Positions 16,584 through 23,147 of a stretch of DNA of 23,927 nucleotides are shown here, piece after piece. Numbering within the stretch: position 1 is the first letter of the stretch; every line of letters begins with the position of its first letter. The DNA comes from Hydrogenovibrio sp. UBA654. Its GTDB lineage: Bacteria; Pseudomonadota; Gammaproteobacteria; Thiomicrospirales; Thiomicrospiraceae. The position numbers and the translations under genes were made by a program. The notes under the pieces are model-generated. The model searched no databases. It saw only the letters and a program-made list of their open reading frames with translations, and was not told the DNA's origin. The stretch covers positions 1-23,927 of the forward strand of contig DBOE01000034.1 in NCBI GenBank assembly GCA_002299585.1. Reading direction: 5' to 3'.

Positions 16584-16616
16584 CAATCGCTTTTTTAAAA
16601 TATAAGTAGTTGGTAT

Positions 16617-17147
16617 ATGTCTAGTATTATAAAAGTTCCTAGTACAAAAGCAAATTCTTCTAGCCCTCTAGTTAGCGTTATCATGGGTTCTAAATCTGAT
16701 TGGTCTACCATGCAACATGCTGTTGCAATGTTAGAAATCTTTGGAGTAGCTTATGAGGTGCAGGTTATTTCTGCCCATCGTACGCCCGATTTAATGTTTG
16801 ATTATGCTGAAAAAGCCGAAGCCCGTGGCTTAAAATCTATTATTGCTGGTGCAGGCGGGGCAGCCCATTTACCAGGTATGGTAGCCGCAAAAACTCTAGT
16901 ACCTGTTTTGGGTGTGCCTATTGAGTCTAAAGCATTAAAAGGGCAAGATTCTCTATTGTCAATTGTGCAAATGCCAGCTGGTATTCCTGTTGCTACCTTA
17001 GCAATTGGTGAGGCTGGTGCTAAAAATGCAGGCATTTTAGCCGCTCAAATAGTGGGTAATGAAATAGCTGAAATTCGTCAAGCGGTTCAAAGATTTAGAA
17101 TAGAGCAAACTCAAACGGTATTAAATAACCACGACCCAAGAAGTTAA
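16617..17147 (+). CDS. purE: N5-carboxyaminoimidazole ribonucleotide mutase
   Basis: Class I PurE, which moves the carboxyl group of N5-CAIR to give CAIR in de novo purine synthesis. Motifs are GSKSDW (24-29), SAHRTP with His54 (52-57) and GAGGAAHLPGM (78-88). Its 176 residues compare with 169 in E. coli; the extra length is a Ser-rich N-terminal extension of about 15 residues before the LVSVIMG strand. The Shine-Dalgarno at the ATG at 16617 is weak, and I see no better start before the conserved core. purK follows after 6 nt, so the two subunits of the pathway step are co-expressed. Confidence 0.97.
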   Translation: MSSIIKVPSTKANSSSPLVSVIMGSKSDWSTMQHAVAMLEIFGVAYEVQVISAHRTPDLMFDYAEKAEARGLKSIIAGAGGAAHLPGMVAAKTLVPVLGVPIESKALKGQDSLLSIVQMPAGIPVATLAIGEAGAKNAGILAAQIVGNEIAEIRQAVQRFRIEQTQTVLNNHDPRS

Positions 17148-17153
17148 TAATAA

Positions 17154-18254
17154 ATGACCCCAATCTCAAAAAAAATTGGCATAATCGGTGCCGGGCAACT
17201 TGGCAGAATGATGGCTATGGCAGGTTATCCACTTGGACAAAAATTTGCTTTTTGCGGTAATAATAATGATGAACCTTCGGCAATGCTGGGACAGATGTTT
17301 ATTGAGAAAGATTGTGCTATAGAATCTTTGGTAGATTTTGCAGATGTTATTACCTATGAAAGTGAGAATACTTGCGTAGAGCAGGTTCGTGAAATTACTA
17401 AAACTGTGCCAGTTTTTCCTGCGGAAAAGTCTTTGTTTATTTCTCAGCACCGAGGGCGTGAAAAAATTTTGTTTGGCCAACTTGATATCCCTTGTGCTCC
17501 TTACCAATTAGTAAATAGCCTAGATGATTTAAAAAAGGCAGTAGAGGAAATAGGCTTGCCAGCTATCTTAAAAACTACCACCGAAGGTTATGATGGTAAG
17601 GGGCAGTTTGTTATTAAAAAAACATCACAAATAGCTCTGGCTTGGCAAAAAATTGGTAATCGAGAATTGATACTAGAAGGTTTTATAAAATTTTCGCGTG
17701 AGCTATCAATTATCGCGGTTAGAAATGCAGAAAATGAGCATGTCTATTATCCTTTAGTACATAATATTCATGATGATGGTATTTTGCGTTATACCATTGC
17801 CCCTGCCCAACAAATTATAGATTCAGTACAGGAAACCGCTGAAATTTATATGCAAAAATTACTTGATGAATTAAATCATGTTGGGGTGCTTGCCTTAGAG
17901 TTGTTTGAAACAGATAGTGGTCTAATAGCTAATGAAATAGCTCCAAGAGTACATAATTCAGGGCATTGGACGATGGAGGGGGCAGAAACTAGCCAGTTTG
18001 AAAATCATATTCGTGCTATTACCGGTATGCCATTAGGTTCTACTAAACCTAAGCAAGAAATTGCGGCTATGGTAAATATTATTGGTACAACTGGCGATAT
18101 TAATGCAGTATTATCCTTGCCAAATACTTACCTACACCTTTATGATAAAGAGGAAAGGGCAGGTAGAAAACTAGGGCATATTAATCTACTAGCCGATTCG
18201 GCAGAGGACTTATTTGCAACCCTTGCTAAGCTGGAGCAGTTTTTACCAAAATAG
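17154..18254 (+). CDS. purK: N5-carboxyaminoimidazole ribonucleotide synthase
   Basis: ATP-grasp enzyme making N5-CAIR from AIR, bicarbonate and ATP, which feeds PurE. Visible are the N-terminal nucleotide-fold motif GIIGAGQLGRM (9-19), ATP-grasp residues LKTTTEGYDGKGQ (139-151), and the metal- and substrate-binding NEIAPRVHNSGHWT (260-273). Its 366 residues compare with 355 in E. coli. It starts 6 nt after the purE stop. The 3' end overlaps the convergent uppP by 12 nt, so no separate terminator fits between them. Confidence 0.97.
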   Translation: MTPISKKIGIIGAGQLGRMMAMAGYPLGQKFAFCGNNNDEPSAMLGQMFIEKDCAIESLVDFADVITYESENTCVEQVREITKTVPVFPAEKSLFISQHRGREKILFGQLDIPCAPYQLVNSLDDLKKAVEEIGLPAILKTTTEGYDGKGQFVIKKTSQIALAWQKIGNRELILEGFIKFSRELSIIAVRNAENEHVYYPLVHNIHDDGILRYTIAPAQQIIDSVQETAEIYMQKLLDELNHVGVLALELFETDSGLIANEIAPRVHNSGHWTMEGAETSQFENHIRAITGMPLGSTKPKQEIAAMVNIIGTTGDINAVLSLPNTYLHLYDKEERAGRKLGHINLLADSAEDLFATLAKLEQFLPK

Positions 18255-19052
18255 GTAGATTAATAAAGCTCCTAAAACAAATCTATACCAAGCAAAAGGT
18301 GCCATACCTATTTGCTGAATCCATTTTAGAAAGACTGCAATAATAATGTAGGCACTAACCCCTGAAATAATTGTACCAGCAATAATCGCTGGCCAATCAA
18401 TTTGTCCTGTATATTCAATTAGGTTTTTTAGTTCTAAAAAACCAGCCCCTAAAATTATTGGAATAGATAATAAAAAGGAGAATTTAGCAGCAGCTTCACG
18501 GGTTAGTCCTGTTAATAGCGCTGCTGTAATGGTAATACCTGAACGAGATGTTCCTGGGATTAAGGAAATGGTTTGGCCAAAACCTATAATTAAAATATCT
18601 TTAAAACTAAGGCTGTACTCATCTTTTATTTGTTTTCCCTTTACATCAGACCACCAAAGTAAAGCACCAAAGCCGATAGTAGTTGCGGCAATAATTAATG
18701 GATTTCTTAGGCTTTCTTCTAAATCACCATGGAGAACTAAACCAAAAACTGTGGTAGGTAGGGTGGCAATAATTACCCACCAAGCTAGGCGACTATTTGA
18801 GGTAGGTTGTCTGGTAATAATAGAGCTAGTCCAATCTTTACTCATTAACCAGATATCTTTTCTAAAGTAGATAATAACCGCAGATAAAGTTCCAATATGC
18901 ACCGCTATATCAAAAGCAAGTCCTTGGTCTTGCCAACCTAGTAATTGCGGTATTAAAATTAAATGCCCAGAGCTAGAAATAGGTAAAAATTCAGTTAAAC
19001 CTTGTATTAGCCCGAGCACAATGATTTGTATCCAGTCTAAAGATTCTTGCAT
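18243..19052 (-). CDS. uppP: undecaprenyl-diphosphatase
   Basis: Integral membrane phosphatase (BacA type) that recycles undecaprenyl diphosphate to the monophosphate lipid carrier for peptidoglycan and other envelope polymers. Motifs are QGLTEFLPISSSGHL (18-32 region, with Glu21 and His30) and PGTSRSG (166-172), with multiple membrane helices across the protein. Its 269 residues compare with 273 in E. coli. The ATG at 19052 has AGGAAA just upstream, and the gene starts 8 nt after the stop of the methyltransferase gene. It overlaps the purK 3' end by 12 nt. Together with mrcA it covers two steps of wall synthesis. Confidence 0.97.
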   Translation of the reverse strand: MQESLDWIQIIVLGLIQGLTEFLPISSSGHLILIPQLLGWQDQGLAFDIAVHIGTLSAVIIYFRKDIWLMSKDWTSSIITRQPTSNSRLAWWVIIATLPTTVFGLVLHGDLEESLRNPLIIAATTIGFGALLWWSDVKGKQIKDEYSLSFKDILIIGFGQTISLIPGTSRSGITITAALLTGLTREAAAKFSFLLSIPIILGAGFLELKNLIEYTGQIDWPAIIAGTIISGVSAYIIIAVFLKWIQQIGMAPFAWYRFVLGALLIYLFW

Positions 19053-19060
19053 GTTATTTC

Positions 19061-20236
19061 CTATAGGGTATGTAGTAGGTTTTGTAGTTGAAAACCAATC
19101 AGTGGTTGTATTATATTTTTGGTTAGTGCAATTACTTTAAAGCTTTCACCCATTTCATTAGGCATAGTTAAGGTTTTTATTTGCTGGGCTATTTTAATTG
19201 ATTCAGTGGTGTTTAGGGTTAATTTTTCAGACATTCCTAACAATCCACTAGCCATTAAAAAATGGGCTTGGGTGGTAAAACCATCAATATTAAAACCGAC
19301 ATTAAATCCAGCTTCTGCAACCGCTGTAAAATCAACATGAGCAGTTATATCCTGTAGCCCAGGGTAAAAAAAAGGGTCATTATGAGCTAAGTGCTGATAA
19401 TGACAGCGTAAAGTACCCATTACTCTGGCAGGTTGGTAGTATTCTTGCCTACTATAACCATAGTCAATAATTAATAATAAGCCTTCGTTTAAAAAATCAT
19501 TGATACTTGCTATCCAAGGTTCAATGTTTAAATTAACCTCTGTTTCATAACCATCAGGGCTAGGGCTACCAATATATTGTAATAGGTCTTCTGCTTTTTC
19601 TTTTAGTTTACGGTTGGTTATTGGCTGATAATCCCATGATAAATCACCCTGCACTATTTTTACAAATGCTTGAGAAATGGAGCTGGGCATAAATTTTAAC
19701 CTTTCAACAGGCATCGCATCTAATACTTCGTTTGCTAAAACTACCGCAGATAGGGGGGGGGGTAGCTTATCTAACCACACTACTTTTTGTTTAATTTTAT
19801 TTGGAAGGCTTGATAAGGTTTGTTGCTGTACAAGCTTTAATTCAGCACTTAGTTCGATGATGTAATAGTTATCAAGAGGTTGTTTTAACTGCTCTAGCTC
19901 AAGTAAAATATCTCTTGCCATAATACCTCTGCCAGCACCAAACTCGATAATGTTGGGAGAGCTTAATTGTTCTAATACTTGTTTTGCTTGTCTAGCTAGA
20001 CATTTAGAAAATAAAGGTGAAATTTCAGGGGAGGTAATGAAATCTCCCTTCTCTCCAATTTTTTGTAAGCTATTAGAGTAATAGCCAAGTTGTGGAGTGT
20101 AGAGTGTTTGCTGCATGAATTGTGCAAAACTAAGAGATGTTTGTTTATTAGCATATTTTTTTATACTAGCGACTAAATTATTACTATGCTCAATAGCTTC
20201 TTTAGATGGGGGGGGTAGTTTGTTTGTGGGCATCAT
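19061..20236 (-). CDS. MidA/NDUFAF7-type SAM-dependent methyltransferase (COG1565, DUF185)
   Basis: Class I methyltransferase of the family whose mitochondrial member NDUFAF7/MidA methylates an arginine of a complex I subunit; the bacterial substrate is not established. Motifs are TPQLGYYS (47-54), GDFITSPEISPLF (64-76), the SAM-binding IEFGAGRGIMARD (97-109), ANEVLDAMPVERL (168-180) and IDYGYS. Its length, 391 residues, is usual. The start is ATG at 20236 or the adjacent ATG at 20233; neither has a Shine-Dalgarno, and TATAAT on the minus strand (20245-20250) lies so close that the mRNA might be leaderless. Two coding C-tracts (C8 near codon 8, C10 at codons 159-161) both encode Pro-Pro-Pro. 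uppP follows after 8 nt. Confidence 0.92.
   Translation of the reverse strand: MMPTNKLPPPSKEAIEHSNNLVASIKKYANKQTSLSFAQFMQQTLYTPQLGYYSNSLQKIGEKGDFITSPEISPLFSKCLARQAKQVLEQLSSPNIIEFGAGRGIMARDILLELEQLKQPLDNYYIIELSAELKLVQQQTLSSLPNKIKQKVVWLDKLPPPLSAVVLANEVLDAMPVERLKFMPSSISQAFVKIVQGDLSWDYQPITNRKLKEKAEDLLQYIGSPSPDGYETEVNLNIEPWIASINDFLNEGLLLIIDYGYSRQEYYQPARVMGTLRCHYQHLAHNDPFFYPGLQDITAHVDFTAVAEAGFNVGFNIDGFTTQAHFLMASGLLGMSEKLTLNTTESIKIAQQIKTLTMPNEMGESFKVIALTKNIIQPLIGFQLQNLLHTL
19753..19762 (-). repeat. C10 tract (coding strand) in the MidA-type gene
   Basis: Ten C on the coding strand encode Pro159-Pro161 plus the first base of Leu, just before the conserved ANEVLDA motif. It is preceded by CTA on the coding strand. 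Confidence 0.93.
20208..20215 (-). repeat. C8 tract (coding strand) near the start of the MidA-type gene
   Basis: Eight C on the coding strand encode Pro8-Pro10 directly after CTA. It lies about 22 nt into the gene and upstream of all conserved motifs, so a slip would switch off the whole protein. Confidence 0.9.
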
Positions 20237-20269
20237 ATTTGATTATTATAGTGTAAAACCACAAACTGG

Positions 20270-20297
20270 TTGTTATTTTGCTTGCTTAAAATAATAT
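20270..20297 (+). promoter_or_regulatory. promoter candidate for the FliG-C-like gene pair
   Basis: TTGTTA (20270-20275) and TAATAT (20292-20297) are separated by 16 nt, each matching the consensus at 4 of 6. The -35 overlaps a small inverted repeat, AACCA/TGGTT (20257-20271). Confidence 0.35.
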
Positions 20298-20321
20298 ATT
20301 AAATAGAGTTTTGGTAAGGGT

Positions 20322-20786
20322 ATGAAATTAGGGATTAAAAAAATCCATGAAAATGATTGGCAGTTACATATAGACCGTGCGTTTATTCATTTGGATAGAT
20401 TTTCTTTAGAGCTGTTATGCTCTAACTTAGAACATTTGCAGGCAATGAGTTTAGGTCAGCAAGGTTCGATTTTAGCAGGATATATTAAATTAGCAGAAAA
20501 AATATTAGAAATAAGTGATGAAGATGCTCAATTATTGCTAAGAAATGTTGATAATAACGATGTATTAATCTTAATTAAGTCTATTGATAAGACGGAAATT
20601 AACAATAAAATTATGCAAAATGTTGGTTTAATAATAGCAAAACAATTATCCTCAGACTCTGAAGATTCATTATGCCCTAGTGAGGAAGAAGCGATTAGAG
20701 CGATTAAAAATATAACTGAAAAAATTTTTGAGCTTGAAATGGCAGGTAAAATAGAATTTTTAAATAAAGACTCAAAGTTTATTTAA
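20322..20786 (+). CDS. FliG C-terminal-domain-like protein, first of a tandem pair
   Basis: 154-residue protein, apparently cytoplasmic: no signal or membrane segment is visible. Residues 1-60 begin with short strands (WQLHID, AFIHLD) and a Leu-rich helix. Residues about 64-146 match the pattern of the FliG C-terminal region: D-x-x-Q-x-L-L-x-x-V-D (67-77), then the K-I-x-x-N helix (96-100), Ala-Lys-x-Leu, a short acidic turn, S-x-x-E (120-123), and I-x-x-I-x-x-I ending in E-x-x-G-x-I (139-144). In FliG this domain carries the torque helix that faces the stator. No flagellar gene is in the window. AAGGG sits only 1 nt before the ATG at 20322, an unusually short spacing. A paralogue follows after 13 nt. 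I assign no function; the fold call is by eye. Confidence 0.7.
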   Translation: MKLGIKKIHENDWQLHIDRAFIHLDRFSLELLCSNLEHLQAMSLGQQGSILAGYIKLAEKILEISDEDAQLLLRNVDNNDVLILIKSIDKTEINNKIMQNVGLIIAKQLSSDSEDSLCPSEEEAIRAIKNITEKIFELEMAGKIEFLNKDSKFI

Positions 20787-20799
20787 GGTTAAAGATAAT

Positions 20800-21243
20800 A
20801 TGGAAATTTACGCAAGAAGAACTAAGCAGGATGAGCTTTTATTAACTATAGGTTATGTTAGCTTCGACTTACCTGAAGAGGCATTAAAAAAATTAACCAA
20901 TATTATAGCTACCCGTTTAAACCAATCCTCTACTATGGATAATGCTAATTTACAAAAAAAAATAACAGCTTATAAAAAACTAGTAAATAAATTGGCTTTG
21001 GCAAATGATAGAGTTGTGCAAGAATTTGCAATTTCTTTAACAACCGAGCAGTTGGTTACCTTAGCGAGGTTAGCTGATGGCGAAGACATGCTCAATAAAA
21101 TCATTAAAAATCTGTCTAGGCAAAATTCAAAGCAATTTCAAGATGATTTTAATAAAATGACAGGTATAACTGAGCAACAAGCAATTATTAATATGGAGAT
21201 GGCAGTTCCTATTATTAGAGAAATTGCCAATAAATTATCTTAA
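20800..21243 (+). CDS. FliG C-terminal-domain-like protein, second of a tandem pair
   Basis: 147-residue soluble protein, paralogous to its upstream neighbour. Shared points in order are an N-terminal strand pair (ELLLTIGYVSFDLP, 12-25), a Leu-rich helix, L-x-N-K-L (61-65), D70 leading to L80 and L85, then NKI (99-101) and IKNLSRQNSKQF (102-113). An acidic D-D-F, a T-E-Q-Q-A-I turn (124-129) and a final I-I-R-E-I-A-N-K-L helix close the protein. The segment around IKNLSRQNSKQFQDD resembles the N-M-S-x-R-A-x-x-x-L-x-x-D stretch of FliG. The ATG at 20800 has AAGG about 10 nt upstream, and the gene lies 13 nt after the first, so they form one operon. It ends 11 nt from the convergent folB. Conservation of both copies as intact genes implies a joint role, perhaps as a heteromer (inference). 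Confidence 0.68.
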   Translation: MEIYARRTKQDELLLTIGYVSFDLPEEALKKLTNIIATRLNQSSTMDNANLQKKITAYKKLVNKLALANDRVVQEFAISLTTEQLVTLARLADGEDMLNKIIKNLSRQNSKQFQDDFNKMTGITEQQAIINMEMAVPIIREIANKLS

Positions 21244-21254
21244 TTAGAGGTTCC

Positions 21255-21617
21255 TTAACTTTTATATCTATAAATTACCAAGCCAACGGTTTTTGCTTGT
21301 GCAACCGCTTGAGGTTTATTTATGCTTAATTTTATCGATGATATTGCTTGGTGATTTTTTAGGATAACTTGGCAAATTTCTTCAGATAAAGCCTCAATAA
21401 GTTCATGTTTACTCTGAGCCGTTAACGCCATTATTTCATCAGCAACTGTTTTATAGCAAACCGTATCATCAATAGAATCAGATTGAGTAGATTGTTTAAT
21501 ATCTACACTCATTTCTACATCAAATATTAGCGGTTGGGGTTTTTCTCTTTCCCAAGCATAAATACCAATAATGGCGTTTACTTTAAGTTTTTTTATAAAT
21601 ATAAAATCTCTATTCAT
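21255..21617 (-). CDS. folB: dihydroneopterin aldolase
   Basis: Folate-pathway enzyme that cleaves dihydroneopterin to 6-hydroxymethyl-dihydropterin. Motifs, numbered from the chosen start, are IIGIYAWERE with Glu23 (16-25), Tyr55, LIEALSEEI with Glu75, and KPQAVAQAKTVGLVI with Lys101. Its 120 residues compare with 122 in E. coli. I choose the ATG at 21617, which has GGA about 8 nt upstream; a TTG at 21629 would add four residues over that site. It is divergent from plsY (80-nt gap). This folB-plsY head-to-head order is common in proteobacteria. Confidence 0.95.
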   Translation of the reverse strand: MNRDFIFIKKLKVNAIIGIYAWEREKPQPLIFDVEMSVDIKQSTQSDSIDDTVCYKTVADEIMALTAQSKHELIEALSEEICQVILKNHQAISSIKLSINKPQAVAQAKTVGLVIYRYKS

Positions 21618-21697
21618 TTTTGATTCCAATTTTTTTCAAAATTATCGCACAAACAGTTTAAAATAACCCACTTAATATTTATGACTATGGAAAAGAT

Positions 21698-22276
21698 ATG
21701 GGTTGGTTAGATTTAGCGGTTATTTTTGGAGCTTATTTTATCGGGTCTATTTCTTCTGCCATTATTGTCTGTAAAATAATGGGCTTTGATGACCCAAGAG
21801 AAGACGGTTCAGGCAACCCTGGCGCCACCAATGTAAAAAGGCTTTATGGCAATAAAGCTGCCGCAATCACTCTTGCTGGAGATAGCTTAAAAGGTTTTTT
21901 GCCCGTATTATTTGCTAGCCTAATGAACTGGTCACCACTAGTAGTTTTTCTAGTTGGTTTTGCGGCTTTTATTGGTCATCTTTATCCTATATTTTTTGGT
22001 TTTAAAGGCGGAAAGGGCGTAGCTACCATGATGGGGGTGATGGTTGGTTTATCACTACCAATTGGTTTAGCTGTAGTCGGCACTTGGTTGTTTGTTGCCA
22101 AAGTGTTAAAAATATCTTCAGTTTCTGCACTAATCGCAACCGCATTAGCACCTATTTATATTTATTTTTTAGATGGAGATATAAGCTGGGTAGTGTTAAC
22201 CATTGCTATGACGGCGATGTTGTTCTGGCGACATAAATTAAACATAAAAAAACTGCTGAAAGGCACAGAAGACTAA
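21698..22276 (+). CDS. plsY: acyl-phosphate glycerol-3-phosphate acyltransferase
   Basis: Inner-membrane enzyme that transfers an acyl group from acyl phosphate to glycerol-3-phosphate, the first step of phospholipid synthesis. Motifs are GSISSA (16-21), GSGNPGATNVKR (37-48) and GHLYPIFFGFKGGKGVAT (93-110), set in a protein of about five to seven membrane helices. Its 192 residues compare with about 205 in E. coli. The ATG at 21698 has GGA at 21689-21691, 6 nt away. A C11 tract follows 9 nt after the stop codon. Confidence 0.96.
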   Translation: MGWLDLAVIFGAYFIGSISSAIIVCKIMGFDDPREDGSGNPGATNVKRLYGNKAAAITLAGDSLKGFLPVLFASLMNWSPLVVFLVGFAAFIGHLYPIFFGFKGGKGVATMMGVMVGLSLPIGLAVVGTWLFVAKVLKISSVSALIATALAPIYIYFLDGDISWVVLTIAMTAMLFWRHKLNIKKLLKGTED

Positions 22277-22285
22277 GGTTTTTAT

Positions 22286-22296
22286 CCCCCCCCCCC
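22286..22296 (+). repeat. C11 homopolymer tract after plsY
   Basis: Eleven C residues, the longest such tract in the window, start 9 nt past the plsY stop in the 174-nt gap between convergent plsY and the response regulator. The rest of the gap is A/T-rich; a palindrome TAAAAAGCTTTTA (22441-22453) touches the regulator's stop codon. No clear terminator is seen. Confidence 0.9.
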
Positions 22297-22450
22297 ATAA
22301 AACAGTATTATTTATATAAAAAAACTATTACCCTAATCCCACAGATAGGATTTGAATATTAAGTGTATTTATATAATGTTTTTGGTGGTTTTTAAATAGG
22401 AGTGTCTAGGAAATATTAAAATATAAGGATAATATACGCATAAAAAGCTT

Positions 22451-23131
22451 TTACCACAAAATATAACCTTCCCCATAAATACTAATGATAGTGTTTTCAG
22501 GAAGTTTTTTTCGTAACATGCTTACTTGGTTTTTAACAGAAGCAATAGATATATCTTTACTATTATTCTCCCATAAACTTTCTGCGATCTGGTTTATTTG
22601 TAAACACTTACCTTTATGATTTAAAAACAATTCCAGTAGTTTATGCTCTTTTTCAGATAGATTAATAATATTATTATTAAGTTTTAACAATGAGGTTTCT
22701 AAGTTATAAGTGTAATTTAAACCTATTTTTACTATAGATTTACTATCATAGTTAAGTTCTGCGGCTAGCTTTTCTAGACAGTCTTTAAAATAGTTAGGAG
22801 ATACTGGTTTTACTAGGTATTTAGTTAGCTTTAATTCTGTTGCATATAGTAGTTTGTCGGTTTCAGTAAAAGCCGTTAACATTATTATTTTAATATTTTT
22901 GTTAGTTTTGCGTATTTGGGTGGCTACTTCTAACCCATTAATATATGGTATGTTTATATCTAATAATATAACATCTGGTTGATGTTTATTGTATTTCTCC
23001 AGTGCTTCTTTGCCGTCTTTAGCCAGGTAAACGGTCTTAAAGTAATTACTAAGATACTCGTTAATATTGTCTTGTACTTCTGGTTCATCTTCAACATAAA
23101 GTAGCGTGTGTTTTTTTAAGATAGATAGCAC
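22451..23131 (-). CDS. OmpR/PhoB-family response regulator
   Basis: Two-component transcription factor. The receiver domain (about 7-125) has acidic Glu14/Asp15, phospho-acceptor Asp58 in ILLDINIP, Thr86 in MLTAFT and Lys108 in LVKPV. A winged-helix DNA-binding domain (about 135-226) follows, with LSEKEHKLLELFLNHKG (158-174) and ending at IYGEGYILW. Its 226 residues are usual for the family. The start is a GTG at 23131 with no strong Shine-Dalgarno, 16 nt after the kinase stop, so it is coupled to that gene. The target regulon and signal are unknown. The receiver sequence resembles regulators common in Campylobacterota and sulfur bacteria more than E. coli OmpR, but this is an impression from memory. 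Confidence 0.93.
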   Translation of the reverse strand: MLSILKKHTLLYVEDEPEVQDNINEYLSNYFKTVYLAKDGKEALEKYNKHQPDVILLDINIPYINGLEVATQIRKTNKNIKIIMLTAFTETDKLLYATELKLTKYLVKPVSPNYFKDCLEKLAAELNYDSKSIVKIGLNYTYNLETSLLKLNNNIINLSEKEHKLLELFLNHKGKCLQINQIAESLWENNSKDISIASVKNQVSMLRKKLPENTIISIYGEGYILW

Positions 23132-23147
23132 TTTATTAGCTTGTCAC

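Noticed and set aside
16556..16616. PurR operator before purE
   Set aside because: No palindrome like the E. coli ACGCAAACGTTTGCGT site is visible.
16382..16616. Small RNA or tRNA gene in the purE upstream gap
   Set aside because: No tRNA cloverleaf, conserved sRNA motif or terminator could be recognised; only promoter-like elements and a short repeat.
17166..17507. Minus-strand 113-codon open frame inside purK
   Set aside because: Opposite to the conserved purK N-terminus with its nucleotide-fold motif; a shadow.
18529..18870. Plus-strand 113-codon open frame inside uppP
   Set aside because: Antisense to conserved uppP motifs; no independent support.
22441..22453. Terminator at the TAAAAAGCTTTTA palindrome
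   Set aside because: The stem has no GC-rich core and no loop; it could at most be a weak A/T palindrome touching the regulator's stop codon.
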